DNA of 64,000 nt from Spinacia oleracea (Eukaryota; Streptophyta; Magnoliopsida; Caryophyllales; Amaranthaceae). Where the stretch lies: the NCBI RefSeq assembly GCF_020520425.1, contig NC_079488.1:8347747-8411746 (forward strand), written 5' to 3'. Numbering within the stretch: the stretch's first letter is position 1; each line of letters starts with the position of its first letter. The notes under the pieces were generated by a model. The model searched no databases, was not told the origin of the DNA, and was given only the letters and a program-made list of their open reading frames with translations. Below, one piece after another: positions 34,192 through 47,581 of this stretch. The position numbers and the translations under genes are program-made.

Positions 34192-34513
34192 GCTGATCAA
34201 CATGGGCCCGACCCGGCCCAAAAATCATTGGGTTTCGGGCTTAATTTCCGGCCAGCTTTTTGGACCCGGTCCGGCCCAAACTTTTTTTTATAAAAAAATG
34301 CGGGCTTTGAACAACGTAAAACTACAATTTTAGTTATAAAGTTGGTGCCCCGGCAAGAAAATGGCCTGAAAAGCCCGTAGTTTTTGGCTCGAAATAACAG
34401 ATTTGAACACAAAAGTTGGCCTGAAGTTTGACCCACACAGCCCGACCCGACACAATAGACAAAATTTTATGCATCCGGCCTGACCCGTACCTGACCCGCC
34501 GTTTGATCAGGTC
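34192..34513. mobile_element. GATCAA-type MITE in the PRCC promoter
   Basis: Left GCTGATCAACATGGGCCCGA and right TTTGATCAGGTC ends resemble the MITE at 2552-2969, with the same GGCCCG interior. It ends 88 bases before the PRCC start codon, so it must lie in the promoter or 5' UTR. Confidence 0.65.
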
Positions 34514-34601
34514 TACCGTGTACCTAACTAAGTCAAATACTCCGCCAACCCTGGTTTTGTAAATTCGACTGAAGCTTTTCAACACTCAACACACAATTTC
34601 C

Positions 34602-37600
34602 ATGGATTCCCTCTTCGCAACCTACGCTTCTTCAGACGAAGAAGACAACAATCCTCAACCACAGCCCTCCTCAAAACCTTCGCTCTCTCTCTTCAATTCT
34701 CTCCCTAAACCAAAACCCCAATCTTCTTCTTTTCTCCCTCCTCCCAAATCCTCCCCTTTTCCCCAAAAACAACACGATTCTTCTTCTTCAACCCCATCTC
34801 CAAATCCGTCTTCTTCCGCAATATTCTCTATCCTACCTCCTCCTAAATCCGAAACAACCCCTAATTTCCCTCTTCCTACTCCTAATCCCAAAAGGGTGGT
34901 TCAATTTCGCCCTCCTGTCCCAATCCCACCTCCCAATGTTGACGATGACGAAGAGGAGGACGAAGAAGACGAAGAGGAAAGGGACAGAAAGAGGCAACGG
35001 CAATTAGGTCAAGATGTTTCCGTTAAATCCTTCCTTTCAAGGATGCCTACCCCGAAAAACTCCGGGCTCGGCGCGCTGCCGCCTTCGCTTGGGTCGGGCC
35101 GTCGATCAATTGTCGAAACCGAGGGACCGACATCGGCCCCTGTGAGCTCCGAGATTAATAGGGTGGATAATGAAGTGGGTTTTGGATCTGATGTTGGTAG
35201 TAATCAGCAGAATTTGGCGGGGGAGTCTAGTTATGAAGCGGATCAAATTCAAGGGTATGTTAATTATGATGCTTATGGAGGAAGTTCGAGTGGGTATGAG
35301 GGTTATGATAACAGCAATTGGTACAATGCTGCTTCATCTGGGGAAATGGCTTCGACGGCGGCGGTGAGAGGGGCGGGGGGCTTTGCTAGTTTGGGTGGGA
35401 GGAGAAGAAAGGATCAACCACCAGCAGAAATTATTGAGGTTAAGCAAGATGAATTGATGAAGAATCGCCCAAAGGAGGATAAATCTAAGTTAACTGGATT
35501 AGCATTTGGACCTTCTTATCAGGTATATTATAAATCCAAGATTGTACAATTTTATTGTTATATATTGTTGTCCAATATTTGTGTTTATTTCCATGGTGAA
35601 TTGTGTTTATTGTGTTTAAATTTGATTGCTTAGGGGGTTCACTTTACATATATTGGGGTAATGCAGGAACTATGAAGTCTTTTTTGTGTGTTTGTTATGT
35701 TGAATTGTTGATTGCTTTTACCCAGGCCATATCTTCATATGGACCCTGTAAGATGTTGTCATGGTTAAGAGCTATTCAATGTTGCACCGGTTATCGGTTA
35801 TTATTATGCTGATGTTATCCAACCTTTATGCTTAGTGCTTAGTGTATAGCAAAGACGAAAGATATTTGCTTCGCGTTTGCTGAATGCTTACTTGTCCCAC
35901 ATTAAGTTCAAGTTTTTTCGGCCACTCTCAGAGGCGTTACTTTGGGTTATGCCGAAACTTAGTATATTGGAGAGGTGTCATTCTGGAATTTTTTTAGTGT
36001 CTTGTACCACAGGTTAGGACCCATTTACTGTTGCTAGCCAAATTTTAGAGGAAACAGTAGGTTAGTTATCTTATTGATGCTTACTTAAATCCATGCTATG
36101 ATGCTTACCTACTTCTTTCCTTTGCTCTTAGGTCGGCAAGTTAATGTCGCCTTGGAAATATTTGGATGCCTTATGTAGTGCGTTGTAGGTTAGGACTTGG
36201 GACTGATTTTCTATTGATAGCTAAACTTGCAGATTGTAGAGGAAATAGAAATATATGCGTATGTTGTTTTCAGTTGTCAGTCTTGTCACGGATGATTGAG
36301 AGTTTTGATTCTTATCAATGATTGACACTTACATTGGTTCTCCTTTATTGGGCTGGACTTAGGAGGAAATAGAATAGATTAAGTTTCTCATTAAGCAGCA
36401 AATTGCGATTCAAAGTCTAAAGTGTTCAGAACCTGCCAGAGAAGAAAAAAAATGTGTGCATGATGCTAAATTAGGGGATTGGAATCGAATTCTTGTTGAG
36501 GTGGCTGGGACCATAGGATAGTAGGATACTGGTATATAAAAGTACGTCTCTGATGGTATGAAGTAATTCCTATATTTTCTATGGAATATAGTCATCTTGG
36601 GTCTGGATGCAGGCTTCTTCTGGAGTAATCTTTTCTGGTTTGAGATCATGTTAGTGGCCAGAATTTGGGGAGCTAAACCCGGTGAGTGGAGAAAAATGAG
36701 GAAATAATATTGCCAGGTTGATAAATAAAGGAACTTAATGATTTGAGGTTCAGCAAACTGAAGATTATGCCTAGCCTATCATCTGCAGTCTATTTTCCTG
36801 TTTTAGTGTTTTCAAGATTCCTTTTTCCTTTTTTGACGAGGGGGAGGGGGGTTGGCTTGGGTGAGAATGAAATTGCAATTATGTAATTCTACTATGGTTG
36901 AAGGTTAGTTTATTAGGAATTACAGTTTGCTGATTCTTGGACTTTGATTTTGAACTCTGAGATTTATTCCCATGCCTTACCTGTTTTCATGCCTCTGAAA
37001 GTGCTTGCCTATAACGATAACGTATGTTCGTGTTCCTTGGTTTATGCCTGTTTTTGTGTTGCTTATTGGCATTTCTGTTGGCTGCTTTTTATCGCTATAT
37101 TTATCGGAGTATGTGTTAATTTAAATCAACAAGGAATGTCATTGGACTTGATTCTCAATAATCAGTCCATTTCGCTTGCTGAAGTGGGCATCATCTTATA
37201 AACATTGTTGACTTCTGAGTGATTAGGTATATGTTGCTTGCTCCAGTAGATTTGGTTGGTCAGTAACCTTCAATGCAAAGTTTCTCATGTGGTAACAACG
37301 AACTTATTGTGACAATCATACCATTTTGTCATAATTTTAAAAACAGCATTTGTTGCTTAGCAGGTCCGAGTACAATGAACTATACAGACTCATTCCAGGC
37401 ACAAAATCCCATCAAATTGTAGCAATCTTAGTATTTTATTGTCTCTAGCTGTTTCCTCTGTGAGTCTATGTATATTAGACCAACAAAAGAAGCCTCCTAG
37501 TCAGGTTCATAGCACTTTTTTCTTCTCTTTGGTTTTAGTATTTTAGATCCTGGATGATCCGTTGTTCGTTGGACTCCGCGGTCAAATACCAATTGCCTAT

Positions 37601-40600
37601 TTGATCTAAGCACTTGAAGGGTTCAGAAGAAAGGATGTTTTTGACATATCCTTCATCCTTGAAGCCATAACTCACTGAGCATTCATTGGTTCATAAGGTT
37701 CTTTAATGTGCAGTCTGGCAGTCTTCGCCATTCAAGTCCCACTGACATTATATGAAACTTTCCCGGGATACCAGGGAACTTTAGGACATTGTCTCATGAA
37801 CCAAACATAGGTTAAACAGAATTAGACATCAAGTGTGGTATCACAATGATTGTTTCTTCTGATAGCAAATTCATTTCTCTAATATTTAAGTGTCTTTTAG
37901 TGGAGTATAAGATCCATTATTCTTTGACCTTTAGAATATAAAGGGTGTAATTAAAATGGGTCAAACTCCATATTTTGGAGTGTAAGATAAGTATAACATT
38001 TATGTGTTTGAGACTTTGAGGTCATCTGAGAGCAGATAACCAACCTCTGTTGCCTTACTAAAGCCCCTGTGGCATTTAATTCTCTTTCCAACTTGTCCTA
38101 GACTTTATCTTTGGATGAAGTTCAAATGTATCGTCAGAGAGTGAATATTGTGTTTACTTTTTGGCCTTTTCTCTGGATTGTGGAGTAATGGAGTTATTGG
38201 CCAGACTTTGTTTTAGTAGAGTATTGCTTACTATTGTATGCCTGAAAACTGGAATTATTACTTTATTAGTACTGCTACTTCAGTACTTGAACTAGGTGGA
38301 GATCAATCTTTGTAGGTTATTATTTGAATTTTAAGTTTCTAATTAAATTAAGAGGCAACCTTGGTTGAGTGTAGGGAAACGGAATGGAATCAACAAAGAG
38401 GAAAATATGCTATTTTGTTTAATTTTAACTTTTAAGCAAGGAATGAATTTTTTTTTCCACTTCATTGCCATTCCTTCTATCCTCACTTACCCAGCATTCC
38501 CCATCACTCCCTCCCCCCCCCCCCCCCCCTTCCCCCGCCGCGCGGAGGACTAAATTTGACAGCTGATGCTCCAAATCTTTATGGTAGAATTCTAACAACA
38601 GAGTGCAAACCTAATGGGATCGTTTTGTCTTAGGCAAGCGTTCTTTCATATATTTTCTGTATGTCTTTACCACTCTTTCTAATTTTGGTTGGTCGTGGTA
38701 GTAATTGGGCTTGGAGACGTTTGAGTTGCGGCTTTATGGTTTTCAACATGATAGGAATTGAGGTTGTGGTGTCTTTTAGCTTAAGAGGGATGTGGGGAGG
38801 GACAGAGATGATGGTGGAGGGGAGGGCAGGTGGTGTGATTAGGGTTGTGGAATGGAGGTGGTGGCACTCCAAGATTAGGGTGAGATGCTAAGCACCCCAA
38901 ATTGAGGAACTTAAATCCAAGGGGAGAATGGGGAAGAGATATGTTAGGGTGAATCAATTGAGTATAGGGAATGACAGCAATGGGAAACAAACACTAAGAG
39001 AACCAATCCCGTTGCATAGCGCCTTACCTTACTCAGCATATAATTGGATTTCATTGCGGGAGAGAATCGTGTCGTGTGGTGGGGGAGGGGGGAAGAGAGG
39101 GGAGGATGTATAGACTACAGAGGAACTTAGTTTCTGAATTTTCTCATAGTAGTGGATTTTGGGCTGGATCGGTTCCATGAATGAAATGAATAACATTATG
39201 TCTATTGGGGAGGGGGGGGGGGGGGGGGGTGTTATATGCATCTTCATGCTTGCTGCAGTATGTATGAACTGTCCCATCTTCTATACAGTTGCTCAAGTTC
39301 AATATTTTCAGGCATCAGTTTTCCCATAACGGCTATAAGCATACCTTTAATTACCAAGGGATCATTAACCGACTTATCCAAATTGCCTATGTACTTGTTA
39401 TTACACATTTATTCATATGGTCAAGTTCCGTACATTATGGCATCAGTGTTCCCATAAATACCATTAATTACCACCGGATCATTGAGTAGCCGACTCATCC
39501 AAAGTGCTTCTGCAGTTGTCATCTTGTTTAAGCACCTGAAAGAGTTCCTTTAGTTTGCACTACTCTCTTTTAAAAAAAAATTATCTTATTGTTTACTTCT
39601 ACAGTGTTATTAGTTTGGCAGTAAAATTAGATAGCTTTCTGTTATTGTTGGGTGTTCCAGTTTTAAATTTGAAGTATTGCAATTGTGCTGAAAAAGTGAA
39701 AATTACTCCCGCAATTGTTGCCTTATGTTAGTAGCATTTTGATACTTTACACTCATTCAGACCTTATGATTTACTTCTACCATTAAATACATTACATTCT
39801 TTTTTCTTTTGATGACCCAGGATAGACCTAGTCTTGTGGAGAGGAAATCTTCCTGTTTCCCCCCTCCTTTCTTTTATAGTAATGCATGGTAAAGTGGTAG
39901 TCCTTTCAACACCCCAAATTTAGTTTTAACAGTTTTACGGCTTACACCCATACTGTCAAATAACGAACACATAGTGGGTAGGAAAGGTATCGACATATAT
40001 TGCAACAATATGAGGCATGAATTAGGACATGTTATGCCAAGATTCCCAATCTGGGATTTTGTGAGTTAATATTTGGAAAAATTGATTCTAATAATCCAAC
40101 CTTTTGGCCGGTTTTCTTAAAACAGTCTCACCTTTCGATTAACTAAGAATTATCCAACCTTTACGGGGGTGTCTTCTCAAAATAGTCCCTAATGACCTAG
40201 AACCTTGAGGGCAGGTAATTTTTTTTCAAGTCACCCACCATCCACCTCCAACTCTCTCACCTGCTGCCATCCTTAACCAATGCAACTCGAACAACCCCCT
40301 AACTGCCCCACCCATTAACCCTTGCCGCCTCTTCGTACCAACAACCTTAGAAACCGGTAAAAAAAATCAGCTCACTTCTCTACCATTGTACTGTGACCTT
40401 CCCACTATTACCATGAATATTTCAGTTGATCAACACAACATGAAATCATAATAATCAAATCAAGATTACATACAAACAACTTCAATTCTCCTTTCTTTTG
40501 CACAATATATCACTTGGCTTTCTATTCGTTATTCCAATTCCCAAAATTTCCATGGGAGTAAACCCCACCAAATAAACAGATTCTTCCATTCTATTTCGAT

Positions 40601-41652
40601 TTATTCTCCATCTGTTTTTTAGTCTTATTAATACCCACTAATATAATTTTTACCAAAATATAATGATAATTAGTTAGTAGTTACCCATCACAATTACATA
40701 CTTTGTATTAATTTGGGATAAAAGAATGGGAAGTAGTGATACCTATCATAACTACAAGATGTTACATGTGTTTTAACATAAAGTTTAAGGTCAACAATAT
40801 TCAACCCCCTTTGTTCTTGTTTAGGCTTTCACTATCTACTTTGTAAAGGGGACCCACATGAATGCAATGCAGCTCCAGACATTAGAAGGTTAAAATCCAC
40901 CATACCATAAAGCTCTAGATCTAGAGCTTTGATGGCGGATTTCGACTACTAAAAGTCACTATAACGATTGTTGAGCGTCGATTGATGAAGGTTTGACGGT
41001 ACGAAGGTGAGACCAACCGGCGGTACCGAAAATGCGCCAAATCAGCATTGCTTGCTTAGTTTGGTAGGAGAAGAGAAGTACAGGGAGTTGTAGGGAAGAA
41101 GAGATAATGGTGGTGGATAACATAACAAAGCACTTTAGAAAATTAAGGAAATTTCAATTTTTTTTCCTCTCTTTCTTCTTTCCTTTCCTTAGTCATCAAC
41201 CAAACACCCCTTAGAGACACTAGACCAATAATATAGACTAGAGAGGCACGTGTCACGCGTTACTTGTGATGCCGGATACCATTTTGAGAAGGCACCTCGT
41301 AATGGTTGGATTATTCTTATTCTTAGTTACTCGAAAGGTGATACCGTTTTAAGAAGACCGCCCAAATGTTGGATTATTAGAACCAGATTTTCCTTAATAT
41401 TTTGTTTTTGCCTAATATATTTGTTTATTTACAACATATACACTTCCATGTATTTATTGTGTGAGTTTTAACAATGTTCCATTTTCTTTGTAGCCTGCCT
41501 CAACCAAGGGGAAACCATCTAAGCAACACAAACGAAAGCATCAAATAAGTGCTTTGTACTTTGATATGAGGCAAAAGGAATCCGAACTTTCAGAACGGCG
41601 TGCTAAAGGGTTTCTCACTAAAGCTGAAACACAAGCAAAATATGGATGGTGA
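34602..41652 (+). CDS. PRCC-family proline-rich nuclear protein, two exons
   Basis: Exon 1 is 34602-35522 and exon 2 is 41494-41652, joined in phase with GT-AG borders (CAG/GTATAT, TTTGTAG/CCTGCC), giving 359 aa. The N-terminus M-D-S-L-F-A-T-Y-A-S-S-D-E-E-D is followed by a Pro/Ser-rich region and an acidic run of D/E near residues 110-127 with D-R-K-R-Q-R-Q. The C-terminal block carries K-Q-D-E-L, then in exon 2 H-Q-I-S-A-L-Y-F-D-M-R-Q-K, E-L-S-E-R-R-A-K-G and a final T-Q-A-K-Y-G-W. That end is the hallmark of PRCC homologues, nuclear proteins associated with pre-mRNA splicing and, in mammals, with the checkpoint protein MAD2B. The plant role is not established here. A truncated, broken copy lies at 50313-53190. 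Confidence 0.85.
35523..41493 (+). other. PRCC intron (5.97 kb)
   Basis: Bounded by GT (35523) and AG (41493). Most is unique, non-coding sequence with T-rich stretches, partly retained in the duplicate at 51.1-53.0 kb. It contains a run of Cs (about 38511-38528), a run of Gs (about 39211-39228) and the MULE-type element at 40075-41393. Short frames inside show no family resemblance. Confidence 0.75.
40075..41393. mobile_element. Non-autonomous MULE-type element in the PRCC intron
   Basis: Terminal inverted repeats of about 120-140 bp start GGAAAAATTGATTCTAATAA and match the complement of the right end (TTATTAGAACCAGATTTTCC), including TCACCTTTCGA. The flanks carry an exact 9-bp duplication TTAATATTT at 40066-40074 and 41394-41402. 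No transposase frame is present in the 1.3 kb. The right end is only 100 bases from PRCC exon 2. Confidence 0.85.
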
Positions 41653-42065
41653 AAATTTGCTCATCTTCTAGCAAGTTTGTATAACCTCCTTCATCGATCA
41701 TGTTTATTTCGATATGCTCTTTTGTAATTGCAAGTTTGTATTGTGACTTGTGAAACATGGAAAGAAATCTTGAGAAGTAAAATTTCGAGATTTCTGAATC
41801 CTGATGATGCAAGTTCTTACCGAATTCTTAGGGACATTCCTATCCTATACTGTAAAATTAGTATATTTTCTGCACCTTTTGGTTGATTTGTATCGAGTTA
41901 GATGGTAGTATAAAAGGGTTCTAGTTTTAAATTACATCATATTCAGCCTTTATGGCATGAAGTTTCAGGAGATGATATGCAAAATTGGCCGGAATAATAT
42001 TAACTACACATCAGGTGCTTCCAACAACACAGTCTAAACAAAACATAACAATTTTTGAAAACTAT
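41653..42065 (+). other. PRCC 3' UTR and flank
   Basis: No other gene is seen. Part (to about 41980) is duplicated beyond the pseudogene at 53190-53750, including TTTGTATCGAGTTAGAT, which served as the target of a SINE there. Confidence 0.6.
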
Positions 42066-42290
42066 GGCACCATTCGGTATCGTTTTTTGTTTCAGTTTTC
42101 TGTTTTTTATGAAACTAAAAACGAAAATATGAAAACCACAAAAAGTAGTTTTTTGTTTTTTGTTGCCACTTTTCAAAATCAACAAGATTACTATAAGTAA
42201 GATTATTTTATAGTTCATTATTCAATTGAAATCATGACTTACAAAAAGAAAACTAAAAATTGTAAACTGACAGTAATATCGAACGAGCCC
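42066..42290. mobile_element. Small TIR MITE
   Basis: Left GGCACCATTCGGTATCG and right CGATATT-type end (ATATCGAACGAGCCC) are imperfect inverted repeats; TAT lies outside both. The interior has complementary AAAACGAAAA / TTTTTTGTTT arms. Confidence 0.5.
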
Positions 42291-42583
42291 TATATTATTG
42301 CAAAAAGGAACTAGGAGAGTAGAAACCAAAGTCGAACTTTACAAATATAACTCCATTGGTCTCTTTTTATTCTTTACAATTCCGTTTAGGGTGTTCCATT
42401 TTAATTTTTATGTTCAGTTATTCTTTACATTATTGCATAAATCGCTAATATTATATCAAAAACTGTACAATATATTTTAATCAATTAAATTCAGTGGGGC
42501 ATTTAATTTCTCACATATTTTCATTGAGGCATTAAATCTTTACCACTTTTCCAGCAATGTCAGATTTTGGATAAGAGTGAAAA

Positions 42584-43305
<722 letters not shown>

Positions 43306-43318
43306 TATTATGAATAAA

Positions 43319-43941
43319 CTAAGCATTATATATAAAAGAGACATATTTGCTGAATTATTAGAGCGCCACGTAGGAAATATAATGGTTTCGCCAATGAAAA
43401 ATAAGATTTCTAATTTGTTTTTGAATTAAAAAAATCGAGTGCCACGTAGATAATTAATTAGGTGCCACGTAGATATTTTAATTAATTAATTACTAATACG
43501 TACAACTTCATCCAAAGTCAAACACTCTAATAATTAAAAAATTAATCTAAAAAAAAATTCATCCAAAATCAAACACTAATATAAAATAAAATTCAATCCA
43601 AAATCAAACATTAATCCAATGTTAGAGCGCCACGTAGGAAATCTAATGGTTTCGGCCAATAAAAAAATAAGATTTTGAAATTATTTTTGAATTAAAAAAG
43701 TCGAGTGTCACATAGATAAATAATGAGGTGTTATGTAGATATTTTAATTAACTAATTACTGATATATATACAACTCCATTCAAAATCAAATCACCTTTAT
43801 CATTACGGAGTAAAAAATAAATCTAAAATGAAATTTAATTCAAAATCAAACATTAATCTAATATTATATATATTTTTATAGGATTTTTATTTTAACTTAA
43901 TAATTTAATAGAATCCGTGTATCGCACGGGCTAAAATCTAG
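43319..43941 (+). mobile_element. Helitron H1 copy 3
   Basis: ATTATATATAAAAGAGACAT then ATTTGCTGAATTATTAGAGC as in the other copies. Ends with the CCGTGTATCGCACGGG hairpin and CTAG at 43938-43941. The 5' terminal bases are diverged, so the start is approximate. It follows copy 2 almost directly. Confidence 0.75.
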
Positions 43942-44094
43942 TAATAAAAACAAGGAATCTCAATCGATAAATCATAACCATTATACCAAATATAAAGAAC
44001 GAAAAGGGACTAAGTAACACGTTTATAATTGGTTTAGGTCAAAAGCAATGTTATTAATCTCCCATTTGTTTGTTTAAAAGGAAACTCAGGCAAA

Positions 44095-44390
44095 TCTAAT
44101 ATACATATATAAAGGAGGCATATTTGCTGAAAGATTAGAGCGCCACCTAGGATTACTAATGGTTTCGGCCAATGAAAAATAAGATTTCTAATTTCTTTTT
44201 GAATTAAAAAAATCAAGTGTCACGTAGATAATTAATTAGGTGTACTCTCATAATTAAAAAAAATCTAAAATGAAATTCAATGCAAAATCAAAAACTAATC
44301 AATCTAATATATAAAAGTGGTATATACATTAGATTTTTATTTAATATAACAATTTAATAAAATCCGTGCATCGCACGGGCTAAAATCTAG
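44095..44390 (+). mobile_element. Helitron H1 copy 4, internally deleted (296 bp)
   Basis: TCTAATATACATATATAAAG start nearly identical to copy 1 and a complete CCGTGCATCGCACGGG...CTAG 3' end (44387-44390), between A and T. About 460 bp of interior present in copy 1 is missing. Confidence 0.85.
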
Positions 44391-44410
44391 TGTTTCAATA
44401 AAACGAGTTC

Positions 44411-46107
44411 AACAGGTGTTAATTCATCGAGATCGAGATGTGCTAGGCCCGACTCAAGCTTGATAAGGATGAGTTGACTGACTCGGATCGAGCTCAAAAA
44501 TATTAAAAGTGAGCTCGAGCTCGGCTCAATATAGCTGAGGCTCGATATGGGCTCGATGATGACAAACTCAATATCCTTATTGAGACAAAGTTTGCTAGCT
44601 TAGTCCAAGATATACAATCAAGGCCCAAATTAGGGATGCTTAATAAGCCCAACTGTAGCAAAAAAATGCCCAAATTGAATCTTACTAGCAATTTTTTTTT
44701 TTTTAATAAATAATACTTGCTTCCTTGTTTTCTTTTTGGTCAATGTGGGACTTTATGTCTCTAACGAATTACTCAAGCCACTTTTACTATACCTCTCTTA
44801 CTTGACAATTGCGATTTATTCCAAAGTTCAAGATAATATTGTTTGCAACCAAATCATGAACTTCGTTAAATTACAATCTCAAGTTAGGAGGTTATTTTCC
44901 TCAATTTTATTCTGGGTAACCTTTTTGTATTTATCCCTTGTTGGAACATCATTTATTTGAAAATTTGGCAACTTTGGTTAGTAATCATTCTTCTTTGTAT
45001 TTTCTGGAAAATTCATTTATTAGTTTGATATAATTTAATGGTAAAATAAAGACAAAATATTGATAGAAATTACATTGTTCCCGATCTTTAAAATAACAGA
45101 GATTTGGAGGAAGTATAATCTATACTAATATATTAAAAGGCATTTTGGAAAACGTCTATGTGTCAAGTAGTACTCTTCCCTTTGTGCCACATCGTTCACT
45201 CACCAAGTGGCATGTCATGTCATGGATAACCAAAAATCAATATAACGAGGTTCGAACTCTTAACCTCATGTCTGAATGATAATTCTCATTACCATCTTAG
45301 CCAACCACCAATTGTGGTTTATTTCTTCACATTAATTTATAAATAAATGTTAACATGAAGTCTAAACCAACTAAATTTTTATTTGATTTTTTATTTTCAA
45401 TGGAATATTTTGAAAAAAATAAAAATAAATAATTAGGACAACTATGAAGAAACATGATGTCATGAATCTCATAAGCATCAACTATATAAATACCTTGCAT
45501 GGCTGCTTATATCTAATTTGGTGTTATTAATTTGAAGCATTTAGTTCCACTAGAAAACAAATTATACAATTGTAAGATGATCTAATTGAAAAATTACTTG
45601 GCATGATAAATGACGTAGTGTGTATGTGTAGTTGACAAACTTAATTGATGTTTTTCACTTTAAGGTATACATGCATTTCGTCAAATATTGAGCTCAAGAA
45701 AAATCTAAAATATTACGGAGTAACTATTCAATGTAGCGATCGGGGCATCGCCCGTGCCACACACTAGTTCACTACTAATACTAAGGTGTGTGAATGATTG
45801 TCGATAGTTAGTTTTACACTATTACTCCATACATGCAAACTAGCTTCCGCACAATCTTGCTCAACCAACGTGAGACTGTAGATCACACTATTTTTAAATG
45901 CTACTAGTCATTTATTGTTAAGAAATACTATTTAGTTAGACATACTCGAGCCTATTCGCCGAGTCTAAGATAACTTGGGCTTGACTCGTTAAGATCTCGA
46001 CTGAACAACTCAAGTCGAGCCCGCTCGAACCGAGCTTTGACCAAACTTTGCCGAGCCTAGCCGAACATCGAGCAGTCCACGAACAGGCTCGGCTTCGTTA
46101 ACACCCC
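44411..46107. mobile_element. Possible old hAT-like element split by a Helitron
   Basis: CAGGTGTTAATTC on the left and GTTAACACCCCTG on the right could be hAT-type ends. Both flanks carry GAGCTCGAGCTCGGCTC-like words. A Helitron lies between. No clear 8-bp target duplication was found. Confidence 0.35.
45119..45767 (+). mobile_element. Helitron, family H5 (649 bp)
   Basis: TCTATACTAATATATTAAAA at the 5' end; GATCGGGGCATCGCCCGTGC hairpin and CTAG (45764-45767) at the 3' end; inserted between A and T. The interior is AT-rich without coding. Confidence 0.75.
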
Positions 46108-46112
46108 TGGTT

Positions 46113-47261
46113 ATGCCAATGGTAAAACATGGAGTTGGGTGGAATATAAAAAATATCAAAAACACAAAAAAAAAAAAAAAAAAAAACAGTTTCATTAGGG
46201 CTTCTCACGCCTCTCTCTCGTAATCCGGCGAGGTCTCCGTCATCGGTGAATTCTCCTTCTCCCGCCGGTGAATAATTTCTCCTCTCTGTCTCTCAATTCT
46301 AGTTCCTTCCTCTTTCAACTCCTTTTCTCTTTAGTTTCTTTTTGTTTTATGCATAAATGTCACCCTCTCAGTGTAATAATGCTGTTGAGGAATTGTTACT
46401 TGAACTAGAAAGCATACTACTTAGATAAGAGTTCTTCTTGTGCACATCCCGTTGTCAAAGAAATCAAGTATGTATGATAATATTTCAAAATTTCAATTTT
46501 TATGTTAAATTTTCCAAATTTCCAAATTCAATTGTTATGTGAGTTGCTTCACTGCTGTGTTCTTGCTGTGGTGATAAAAGTGGAAATATTGATTGGAAAA
46601 ATGAAATTATTGATTGCAAATTGGTAATCCGAAAGTTGGCAGGCTGATTAGTGATTAGTTGGGAAAATGCAGTTAATGTGAAATTACTGATTACAAATGG
46701 AAAAATGAAATTAAAATTGGCAGAAACTAGAAAAATGCAGTGGAAGTGAAATTATGCTTCTCTACCTTTGAAACTGCTAGTGCTCAAACCTCTTCTACAA
46801 TGAGCGATGGAGGTTTTCTAAGTTTGTTAAAGTAAAGTATGAATTTTTAATTTTTTGATTTTTGTTGCCGTACCGGTTTCTTGATATTTTGATTTTTCCA
46901 TTACCATTCCCATCCACATAACCGTCCCGGCATTTGTCCGTGTACCCTTTTTTCGCGTTTTCTAAAATGTCAATTATATTTTGTTTTTGCCATTCCCATT
47001 CCCATCCACGTATCCGTCCCGGTATTTGTCCCTGTACCCTTTTTTTGTGTTTTCTAAAATGTCAATTATATCAAACTACTTTTGCAAACCGGGAGAAATG
47101 TTGTAGACAGAGTATAAGAAACTCCCAATCCTTGTGTAACTTCTGATTTATGAAAATTCGAACATAAAGAGATATGGCTATCAAAACATCAATCCCTTAT
47201 AGCCCTCACTTCCATTTTCTTCTGCAGGGAAAATGCCGTAAAAGGTATTTTTTGTGTGTGT

Positions 47262-47316
<55 letters not shown>

Positions 47317-47581
47317 GGCCTTGCAGGCTTGCAGCTGTTATTTCTGATATTTACAGTGATGAACTGTAATAACATCAACAACCCCTCAAATTTTGGATCC
47401 AGAAAATGGTTTGGGCAATTTCTTATTTAATGCTTTCATAATTTGTTCTGTAAGTATGCTGGTATAGGTCTAATTCTGATGCTATGTTAGATCACACTAC
47501 GTATATCTCAACATGCAATACATGTTAGGCATAACTGCTAATGTTTGATCGTATTGCTGAGCTGAGCCCTGGTTAGTCTTA
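46113..47581 (+). other. Upstream region of the PPR gene
   Basis: No gene is recognised. 46190-46320 is CT-rich (TCTCTCTCGTAATCCGGCGAGG) and looks like a transcribed leader, so a 5'-UTR exon with an intron to about 47575 is possible. A near-exact repeat, CCATTCCCATCCAC plus ATTTGTCC.TGTACCCTTTTTT, occurs at 46900-46960 and 46990-47050. Confidence 0.4.
47253..47312. repeat. Compound TG and AG microsatellite
   Basis: A TG run passes directly into an AG run of about 20 units. Confidence 0.95.
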
